Below, one piece after another: positions 1 to 6,188 of a stretch of 6,188 nucleotides of DNA. The stretch spans positions 1 through 6,188 of the forward strand of contig DCTQ01000097.1 of NCBI GenBank assembly GCA_002329395.1. The letters are read 5' to 3'. Under the pieces are notes generated by a model. The model had not been told where the DNA came from and did not search any database. It saw only the letters and a program-made list of their open reading frames with translations. How positions within the stretch are numbered: position 1 is the first letter of the stretch; each line of letters opens with the position of its first letter. This DNA comes from Candidatus Avelusimicrobium alvi. Lineage in GTDB: Bacteria > Elusimicrobiota > Elusimicrobia > Elusimicrobiales > Elusimicrobiaceae. The position numbers and the translations under genes were made by a program.

Positions 1-56
1 TGGGAGAGAAACATTCGGGGACGCAAAAGTTTTCCGGGGATGCTTCTTTATCTGCA

Positions 57-71
57 CGGCCTGCAAGGCCG
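57..71. repeat. small GC-rich hairpin
   Basis: CGGCCT and AGGCCG form a perfect 6-bp stem around a GCA loop. It lies just beyond the proposed lpxK terminator in the direction of leftward transcription. It has no T-run on either side, so it is not itself a good terminator; it may add to the terminator or be chance in GC-rich DNA. Confidence 0.3.
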
Positions 72-97
72 CAAAAGCAAAACGCCCCGGGGCGTTT
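72..97 (-). terminator. rho-independent terminator of lpxK
   Basis: Bases 80-97 are a perfect 18-base palindrome (AAACGCCCCGGGGCGTTT), able to fold as a 7-bp stem with a CCGG loop. Read on the minus strand, the stem runs into TTTTGCTTTTG, a suitable U-rich tail. The hairpin begins 33 bases after the lpxK stop codon, so it fits termination of that transcript. On the plus strand only three Ts follow, so rightward termination would be weak. Confidence 0.65.
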
Positions 98-130
98 AGC
101 CTGCGGGGCGCGTGAACGTTCAAATACAGT

Positions 131-1234
131 TTATTTATTTTTGATTTTGGAGAATTTGGGATATAACACGTCGGTAAACTTGTTAAATTCCTCTTCCCCG
201 CCGCGGATTTTTAAATTTACGGACAGCACATATACGTCCTTGGTCAGGATATCGCGCCAGTTGTCCGGAAATTTTACAAAATCCTTAAACGTCGTAATCA
301 GCGGCAGTCCGCCGCGCGTTTCTTCAAACGTGCGCAGGTTTTCCTCGGTATAGTGCTGGTGGTCCGGGAAACGCCATTTTTGTTTGAGCGTCAGCCCCAG
401 GTTCTGCAGGGTTTTTTCAAACGTTTCCGGGTGGCCGAGCGCGCAGAAACACGCCGCCGGGCCCTGGATGGCTTTCAAATCCACTTTTTTAGTGTTGCAA
501 ATATCAAAATAATACTCGGGTTCGTGCACGCTTTCCAGGATTTCCACCGCGTCGTTGTAGAGGCGGATTTGGTCCTTAATGTCTTCCAGCTAGCGGACGG
601 ACACCTGGTCGCAGTGCGTCATGACCACCAAAGAAGCGCGCTTTAAGGCCGTCATCGGTTCGCGCAGAACGCCGTAGGGCAAAAGGTGTTTGTTGCCAAA
701 CGGGTTTTTCGCGTCAATTAAAATGACGTTGGCGTCGCGGCGCAGGCGGTGGTGCTGGAGGCCGTCATCCAGCAGAATAATCTGGCTTTTAAAACGTTTT
801 AACGCTTCCGTGGCGGCGGCGGCGCGGTCGGGCGAAATGACGATGGGCACTTTGTACTGGCTCAGCACGCGGCTCATCATAAAGGGCTCGTCGCCCGCCA
901 GGCGCCAGTCGGCGTCCGGATTGTCAAACAATACGACGGGGCCTTCGGTCTTGCGCTGGCGTTTGTAGCCGCGCGAAACAATCGCCACGCGGATGCCTTC
1001 TTTGGCCAGCGTGGTGGCGGCTAAAAGCACGGCGGTGGTTTTGCCGGTGCCCCCGGCGGTGATGTTGCCGATGCACACGACGCGGGAATTGACGCTTTTG
1101 GACGTTTTCCACCCGTTTTCGTACGCCGCGCGGTCCAGCCAGGCGCCCGCGCCGTAAATTTTAGAAGCGGCCATCAGCACGCCGCGCCCGAGGGCGTTTT
1201 CTTCCAAATCTTCCTTTAATTTCAGTAAATCCAT
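131..1234 (-). pseudogene. tetraacyldisaccharide 4'-kinase LpxK, interrupted by an in-frame TAG
   Basis: LpxK transfers phosphate from ATP to the 4' position of the lipid A disaccharide at the inner face of the cytoplasmic membrane, giving lipid IVA. The first 214 codons carry the family hallmarks: a P-loop GGTGKT (residues 61-66), SRGYKR (87-92), GDEP (114-117) and DDGLQHH (156-162). Codon 215 is TAG, and the same frame then continues for 152 more codons to a TAA. That second part still has typical LpxK C-terminal features: the ALGHPE segment, FPDHQHY in place of the usual FPDHH-x-Y, and a TT-x-KD motif. Read through, the product would be about 367 residues, slightly longer than the usual 330-350. 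The ATG at 1234 has a good ribosome binding site. The second half has only a GTG (547) with no such site, so separate translation is unlikely. Both halves look well conserved, so the lesion is recent, a sequencing or assembly error, or read through. Confidence 0.88.
590..592 (-). other. in-frame amber codon inside lpxK
   Basis: The minus strand reads CGC TAG CTG between the residues HCDQVSVR and LEDIKDQIR, with frame kept on both sides. Reverting one base would give a sense codon; CAG (Gln) by a C-to-T transition is a natural ancestor. The base creates the only CTAG tetranucleotide I found in the window. Confidence 0.9.
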
Positions 1235-1237
1235 AAA

Positions 1238-1244
1238 CTCCCCT
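1238..1244 (-). promoter_or_regulatory. ribosome binding site of lpxK
   Basis: The minus strand reads AGGGGAG followed by TTT and the ATG at 1234. The AGGGG core lies five bases before the start codon. This supports the ATG at 1234 as the lpxK start. Confidence 0.7.
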
Positions 1245-1261
1245 AAAAAACGGTTTTAGAT

Positions 1262-1288
1262 ATTTTAGCATTTTGCGCACCCTTTCAA
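1262..1288 (-). promoter_or_regulatory. candidate sigma-70 promoter for lpxK
   Basis: On the minus strand TTGAAA (1288-1283) and TAAAAT (1267-1262) each match five of six consensus bases. The spacer is 15 bases, shorter than the ideal 17. Transcription would start near 1255, giving a leader of about 20 bases that contains the ribosome binding site. Confidence 0.5.
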
Positions 1289-1317
1289 AACCGGGCGGGT
1301 TTTCAAACTAAAATTAG

Positions 1318-1323
1318 TATAAT
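1318..1323 (+). promoter_or_regulatory. perfect -10 box directly before the lpxL-like gene
   Basis: TATAAT at 1318-1323 ends eight bases before the ATG at 1332, so transcription would begin about at the start codon. No clear -35 box lies at 16-18 bases; the closest T-rich match (TTTTCA at 1300-1305) is only 12 bases away. The bases between the box and the ATG hold no Shine-Dalgarno site, so the message may be leaderless. Confidence 0.55.
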
Positions 1324-1331
1324 GGCTATAT

Positions 1332-2276
1332 ATGGAAAAAGCCCGTTTTCAAAAAACCCCTTTGCATTTTATCCAATACCTCGCGCTCAAAACTTTTTGC
1401 GCGCTGTTCGGCCTCCTGCCTTATAAAACGGCGGTATGGCTGGGACGCACGGCCACCGGCTCGGTCCGCTTTGTGATGAAACGCCGTTTTGAACGCTCCG
1501 TGTACGACATCCGCCGCGCGTTTCCCCAAATGTCCGAACAAGAAGCCCGCCAAACCGCGCTGGAATCCTGGCGCAATATGGGCGGCATTCTGGCGGAATT
1601 TATCAAACTGACCCGCATGACGCCGGAAGAATTTAAAAAACACAGCCGCATTATCGGCGCGGAAAAAATGCTAAACGCCCAAAACAACACGGGCGGCATC
1701 ATCCACATCGGCCATTTTACCAACTGGGAAGCCTTCGGCCTGGCGGGCGCGGTGTACGGGGTGGACAAAGCGGTGCTGGCCCAGCGGGTGGACAACCCTT
1801 ACGTGGACGAAGAAACCAACCGCCTGCGCAATATTTTTACGGGACGCACCTTTTACAGCAACAACGAAGACAAACCGTTTTTTGCCTGTATGCGCTGGCT
1901 GAAAAAGAAAAAAATGCTCGGCATTTTGATTGACCAAAACGCCGGTTCCAGCGAAGTGTGGGTGCCTTTTATGGGGCGCATTGCGGCGTTCTCCCCCATT
2001 ACCGCGCTTTTATCCATCAAAATGCAGGTGCCCGTTTTCCCGGTGCGCGTCTGGCGCGAAGCGGACGGAACCATCGTCTCCGAAGTGATGGACCCGGTGC
2101 TCCCGCCCAAAGAATACAGCATGGACAATGTACGCAAATTTACCAAAACGCTCGTGGGGTATTACGAAGACTGGCTGCGCGAAAACCCCGCTTCGTGGCT
2201 GTGGGCGCACAACCGCTGGAAACGCGAAGCCGAAGGCGAAGCCTATTTAAAAGCCCACCCGGAGGAACGCGTATGA
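1332..2276 (+). CDS. lpxL: LpxL/HtrB-family lipid A acyltransferase
   Basis: This family moves a fatty acyl chain from acyl carrier protein onto a hydroxyacyl chain of the lipid A precursor, late in lipid A assembly at the inner membrane. The 314-residue length is normal. The catalytic H-x4-E motif is present as HFTNWE (H128, E133), preceded by the GGIIHIG strand. IDQNAG followed by VPFMG and the C-terminal WLWAHNRWKRE segment are also typical. The hydrophobic, basic N-terminus (about residues 13-45) fits membrane association. The ATG at 1332 is the only sensible start: an in-frame TAA lies at 1320-1322 and the next ATG is at residue 49. The stop overlaps the gmhB start as ATGA. The gene is divergent from lpxK, another lipid A gene. 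Acyl chain and position (LpxL- or LpxM-like) cannot be told from the sequence, so the symbol is a family label. Confidence 0.9.
   Translation: MEKARFQKTPLHFIQYLALKTFCALFGLLPYKTAVWLGRTATGSVRFVMKRRFERSVYDIRRAFPQMSEQEARQTALESWRNMGGILAEFIKLTRMTPEEFKKHSRIIGAEKMLNAQNNTGGIIHIGHFTNWEAFGLAGAVYGVDKAVLAQRVDNPYVDEETNRLRNIFTGRTFYSNNEDKPFFACMRWLKKKKMLGILIDQNAGSSEVWVPFMGRIAAFSPITALLSIKMQVPVFPVRVWREADGTIVSEVMDPVLPPKEYSMDNVRKFTKTLVGYYEDWLRENPASWLWAHNRWKREAEGEAYLKAHPEERV
2261..2265 (+). promoter_or_regulatory. ribosome binding site of gmhB
   Basis: GGAGG lies seven bases before the ATG at 2273, inside the last codons of the acyltransferase gene. It fixes the gmhB start at 2273, although the same frame is open much further upstream (from an ATG at 1958). 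Confidence 0.8.
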
Positions 2277-2839
2277 GCGGCAAAATAAAAGCCGTATTTC
2301 TGGACCGGGACGGCACCGTTATCCACGAAAAACCCGGCACCTATTTAAGCGATCCGGCCAAAGTGCGCCCCTACCAAAGCGCGGCGGCCGCGTTCAAACT
2401 GCTTAAAGAACTGGGGTTTCATTTTTTTATCGTTTCCAACCAGTCCGGCATCGGCCGGGGCTATTTTACCGAAAAAGAAGTAAACGCCGTCAATGCGCGG
2501 ATGCTTAATTTGTTAAAACCCGCCGTCATTGAAGAAATTGTTTTCTGCCCGCACGCGCCGGAACAGCATTGTTCCTGCCGCAAGCCCAACCCCAAGCTCG
2601 GCCTGGAACTGATTAAAAAATATAATATAGACCCGAAACAATCGTATATGATTGGCGACAAAAAGGCCGATGTGGAATTCGGCCGGGCCATCGGCTTTAC
2701 CCCGGTGCTCGTGACCACGGCCAACGGCAAAAACCATTTGAAAAAATATCCCGATATGCGCCCGGCCAAAGCGGCCTCCAGCCTGCTGAACGCGGCGCGC
2801 TTTATCGCCAAACATTCCGGGAGCACCCATGACGCATAA
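2273..2839 (+). CDS. gmhB: D-glycero-D-manno-heptose-1,7-bisphosphate 7-phosphatase (HAD family)
   Basis: GmhB removes the 7-phosphate from heptose-1,7-bisphosphate in the cytoplasm, leaving heptose-1-phosphate for nucleotidyl transfer to ADP-heptose. The 188-residue length is normal. HAD motif I is FLDRDGT with D11 and D13; motif II is VSNQSGIGRGYFT with S55-N56-Q57; motif IV is MIGDKKAD with D129 and D133. A zinc-binding loop is formed by C92, H94, C100 and C102, followed by RKPNP. The spacing C-x-H-x5-C-x-C is shorter than in E. coli GmhB and resembles the phosphatase domain of HisB, so histidinol-phosphate phosphatase is the main alternative. The heptose kinase two genes downstream, with no histidine gene in view, favours GmhB. 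The start overlaps the preceding stop (ATGA), and the 3' end overlaps the next gene by 11 bases, which suggests coupled translation. Confidence 0.85.
   Translation: MSGKIKAVFLDRDGTVIHEKPGTYLSDPAKVRPYQSAAAAFKLLKELGFHFFIVSNQSGIGRGYFTEKEVNAVNARMLNLLKPAVIEEIVFCPHAPEQHCSCRKPNPKLGLELIKKYNIDPKQSYMIGDKKADVEFGRAIGFTPVLVTTANGKNHLKKYPDMRPAKAASSLLNAARFIAKHSGSTHDA
2819..2823 (+). promoter_or_regulatory. ribosome binding site of the lipoprotein gene
   Basis: GGGAG lies five bases before the ATG at 2829, within the last codons of gmhB. It supports a start that gives a complete lipoprotein signal peptide. Confidence 0.6.
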
Positions 2840-3971
2840 ACGGCTCCTGGCGCTGGGCGGACTGATTCTGCTGGCAGGCTGCACCTGCAACCGCCTGGCG
2901 GACGCGCCCGCCCCGCAGAGCGCCGCCGTTGTTCCCGCTGCCGCCGCACCCGTAACGCCCGCCGTTCCCCTTTCGCCCGCCCCGGCTAACAAAACTATCC
3001 AGCCGCACACAACGCCCCAAACGCCTGCGGGCGTTTCCGCCCCCCGGTCCGCCGAACCCGAAGAAGTAACCCTGTTTCCGCAAGAAGCGGGGCAGACGCT
3101 GGAAGAAACGCTCCCTTCCGCCCCCAAAGAACCCGGCGCCGCCGATTTTGTGGCGCAGGCCCGCGCGGGCCAAACCCTGTCAAAACCCGCGCCGGACGAG
3201 GCTTCTTTTAAAGGCGAGGAGCTGATTCCCCTGGATGGCCGCCGCCTAAGCCCCCTGGCCTACGAACCCGTGCAAAAGACGGATACTTCCTCCCCCTGGA
3301 GCGGCGAAGAATTAAAATACGGCGTATATTATTCCTTTATCAAGGCCGGAACGGCGTATATCAAAAACCGCGGGATTACGACCGTGAACGGACGCAAAGC
3401 GTACCTGATTCAAACCACGGCTTTTTCCGCCAACGTAATTGACGCATTCTTTAAAGTGCGCGACGTAAACTATTCCTGGATTGACGCCGAAAATTTTTAT
3501 TCGCTCGGCTACTCGCAAAGCGTGCGCGAAGGCGGCTACAAGCGCGACGAATGGCTGACGTTTGACTACGAAAACAACCGCTTCTACGGCGAAATGCAGA
3601 AAAAAGAAGCCCCGCGCGCGCTTTCGGGCCCGCTCAGCCAGCGGGTGCTGGATATGCTTTCCTCGCTTTATTTCGTGCGCGCGCAGAAGCTGGAAGAAGG
3701 TCAAGACATTATTTTTGACATCATCAACCGCGAAAAGCAATACCCGCTGGTGGTAAAAGTGCTGGGCAAAGAAACGGTAAAAACCGCCGCCGGCAAGTTT
3801 GACTGCATAGTAGTGGAACCGCAGTTTAGAGGCGAGGGGATTTTTGTCAGCAAAGGCAAAAGCTTAAAGGTCTGGCTGACGGATGACGAGTATAAAATGC
3901 CCGTCAAAATGAAGACGGAAGTGTTCATCGGCAGCGTATCGGCCGAACTACTGGAATACAAACGAAATTAA
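2829..3971 (+). CDS. DUF3108-type lipoprotein with a long Pro/Ala-rich tether
   Basis: The function is unknown. Residues 1-17 are a lipoprotein signal peptide: charged start (HKR), hydrophobic stretch, and the lipobox LAGC with C18 as the lipidation site. Residue 19 is Thr, not Asp, which by the E. coli rule would send it to the outer membrane. Residues 20 to about 155 are low-complexity, rich in Pro and Ala and then in acidic residues, and look disordered. The folded part, about 157-378, resembles DUF3108: it opens with EELKYGVYYSFIKAGTAYI, continues with alternating strands including FDYENNRFYGEM, and ends with a KSLKVWLTDD segment and a final beta hairpin. At 380 residues it is longer than the usual single-domain form of roughly 250, mainly because of the tether. 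It overlaps gmhB by 11 bases, so it is probably co-transcribed with the lipid A and heptose genes. A role in envelope assembly is inference from context. The family call is from memory of its pattern, without a search. Confidence 0.75.
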   Translation: MTHKRLLALGGLILLAGCTCNRLADAPAPQSAAVVPAAAAPVTPAVPLSPAPANKTIQPHTTPQTPAGVSAPRSAEPEEVTLFPQEAGQTLEETLPSAPKEPGAADFVAQARAGQTLSKPAPDEASFKGEELIPLDGRRLSPLAYEPVQKTDTSSPWSGEELKYGVYYSFIKAGTAYIKNRGITTVNGRKAYLIQTTAFSANVIDAFFKVRDVNYSWIDAENFYSLGYSQSVREGGYKRDEWLTFDYENNRFYGEMQKKEAPRALSGPLSQRVLDMLSSLYFVRAQKLEEGQDIIFDIINREKQYPLVVKVLGKETVKTAAGKFDCIVVEPQFRGEGIFVSKGKSLKVWLTDDEYKMPVKMKTEVFIGSVSAELLEYKRN

Positions 3972-3974
3972 ATA

Positions 3975-3980
3975 TATAAT
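3975..3980 (+). promoter_or_regulatory. candidate -10 box for rfaE1-kdsB
   Basis: TATAAT lies four bases after the stop of the lipoprotein gene, in a short AT-rich gap. Transcription would start near 3987, giving a leader of about 20 bases that includes the ribosome binding site. The -35 position (TGGAAT, 3952-3957) is poor. No terminator hairpin is visible between the genes, so this may be an internal promoter within a longer operon. Confidence 0.45.
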
Positions 3981-3996
3981 GTTGTAATAATTATTC

Positions 3997-4001
3997 AGGA
4001 G
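3997..4001 (+). promoter_or_regulatory. ribosome binding site of rfaE1
   Basis: AGGAG lies six bases before the ATG at 4008, which supports that start. Confidence 0.75.
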
Positions 4002-4007
4002 CGTGCT

Positions 4008-4993
4008 ATGCAATCCATACCGACTAAACGCTTAAAAGAGATTTTGAAACATTTTGAAGGGCAGGAAATCATCGTGGTGGGCGACATTATGCTTGACCAC
4101 TTTATTAAAGGCAGCGTCAGCCGCATTTCGCCGGAGGCCCCGGTGCCGGTGGTGGACGTGAAAAAAGAATTTTTTGTAGCCGGCGGCGCGGGCAACGTGG
4201 CCGTAAACCTGGCGGCCCTGGGCGCGCGCCCGGTGATGGTGTCCGTCGTCGGGCAGGACCTGGGCGGCGAAATGCTAAAAGGCTTCCTGCGCGATAAAAA
4301 GGTAAACATCTACGGCGTCGCCGAAGACCCGGACCGCCCCACCACCCAAAAAATCCGCGTGATGGCCGAACAGCAGCAAATCGTCCGCTTTGACCGCGAA
4401 AGCAAAAAAAACATCTCCCCCTCCGTATCCACGCTCTGCATGAAAAGCTTTGAGCTGGCGGTAAAAACCGCCAAAGGCGTCATTTTGTCCGACTACGGCA
4501 AAGGTATGCTCAGCGACCATAACATCCAAACCATTATTGACACCTGCCGCAAGCACAAAATCCCGGTGTGCGTGGACCCGAAAATTGACAACTTTAAAAA
4601 GTATAAAAACATCACCTGCATGACCCCCAACACCAAAGAAGCGTGGGAAGGCATGGGCGAATCCCCCAAGGCGGGCGAAGAAGCCATTGAAACGCTGGGC
4701 CGGAAAATTTTAAAAATGCTGGACGCCGAATCCATTTTAATCACCCGCGGCGCGGACGGGATGAGCCTGTTTGAAAAAGGCGCCGAAAAACCCGTTACCG
4801 TCAAAGCCACGGCGCGCGAAGTGTACGACGTTACCGGCGCGGGCGATACGGTCATCTCCGTACTGACGGCCGCCCTTTCCGCGGGAGCGACCTTACAGGA
4901 AGCCGCCGTGCTTTCCAACTACGCGGCGGGCATTGTGGTGGAAAAATCCGGCACCGCGACGGCCACGCGCGAAGAAATTGAAGGAGTCCTTCC

Positions 4994-4997
<4 letters not shown>
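4008..4997 (+). CDS. rfaE1: D-glycero-beta-D-manno-heptose-7-phosphate kinase (RfaE1/HldA, kinase only)
   Basis: This PfkB/ribokinase-family enzyme phosphorylates heptose-7-phosphate at C1 with ATP in the cytoplasm, making the substrate of GmhB. The N-terminal VVGDIMLDHF segment and the following SRISPEAPVPVV (38-49) are characteristic of heptose kinases. PfkB signature 1 is GGAGNVAVNLAALG (59-72). SDYGKG (161-166) and CVDPK (188-192) are also present. Signature 2 is DVTGAGDT (274-281), with D280 the expected catalytic base. The 329-residue protein ends after TATREEIEGVLP, close to where the E. coli bifunctional HldE passes into its nucleotidyltransferase domain. This is therefore the stand-alone kinase, and the adenylyltransferase (HldC/RfaE2) should be elsewhere. 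Its stop overlaps the kdsB start (GTGA). Confidence 0.93.
4981..4986 (+). promoter_or_regulatory. ribosome binding site of kdsB
   Basis: AAGGAG lies seven bases before the GTG at 4994, within the last codons of rfaE1. It supports the unusual GTG start. Confidence 0.75.

Positions 4998-6188
<1,191 letters not shown>

Larger units (their letters stand above)
1..130. other. left-edge region without a recognisable gene
   Basis: No convincing coding region is seen. Plus-strand frames 1 and 2 are open from the left edge and stop at 97-99 (TAG) and 113-115 (TGA), so the tail of a rightward gene cannot be excluded, but neither short translation resembles a family I know. On the minus strand an ATG at 14-12 lacks a ribosome binding site. 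The recognisable content is two GC-rich inverted repeats, listed separately. Confidence 0.5.

Noticed and set aside
141..353. Long open frames opposite or out of phase with the main genes, for example this one and those at 2513-3127 (minus) and 1326-1643 (minus)
   Set aside because: They overlap genes with clear family motifs on the other strand and give arginine-rich or unrecognisable proteins without ribosome binding sites, as expected of shadow frames in GC-rich DNA.
131..547. The second half of lpxK as a separate gene starting at GTG 547
   Set aside because: It is the direct in-frame continuation of LpxK, has no ribosome binding site, and contains only the C-terminal part of the family.
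2915..3060. Low-complexity C/G-rich stretch as a repeat array or foreign insert
   Set aside because: It translates in frame as the Pro/Ala-rich tether of the lipoprotein and shows no regular repeat unit.

Overview
The window reads as ordinary chromosome of a Gram-negative bacterium. It carries genes for three parts of lipopolysaccharide: lipid A (LpxK, an LpxL-type acyltransferase), ADP-heptose (GmhB, RfaE1/HldA) and Kdo activation (KdsB), followed by the start of CTP synthase. The DNA is moderately GC-rich, with AT-rich gaps carrying recognisable -10 boxes and Shine-Dalgarno sites. The lineage cannot be fixed from this sequence. The gene set and codon style would suit a gut Elusimicrobiota-type genome, but that is a weak impression.

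Layout. Positions 1-130 hold no recognisable gene, only two GC-rich hairpins; one is a good terminator for the leftward gene. Positions 131-1234 (minus strand) are lpxK, interrupted by one in-frame TAG at 590-592. Positions 1235-1331 form a divergent promoter region. From 1332 the plus strand carries an lpxL-like acyltransferase, gmhB, a DUF3108-type lipoprotein, rfaE1 (hldA) and kdsB. These are packed with stop/start overlaps, except for a 36-base gap before rfaE1 that has its own -10 box and ribosome binding site. A hairpin terminator follows kdsB. pyrG then starts at 5836 and runs off the right edge.

How the genes fit together. LpxK phosphorylates the lipid A disaccharide at the 4' position, and the LpxL-like enzyme adds a secondary acyl chain later in the same pathway. 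RfaE1 and GmhB carry out consecutive steps to heptose-1-phosphate, the precursor of ADP-heptose. KdsB couples Kdo to CMP using CTP, the product of PyrG. The DUF3108 lipoprotein has no assigned role; its position suggests an envelope function.

No CRISPR array, mobile element, tRNA, rRNA or phage gene was seen, and nothing here looks like a new defence or mobile system. The points most worth a second look are the single nonsense codon in an otherwise well-preserved lpxK, the probable leaderless start of the lpxL-like gene, and the long-tethered lipoprotein inside the cluster.
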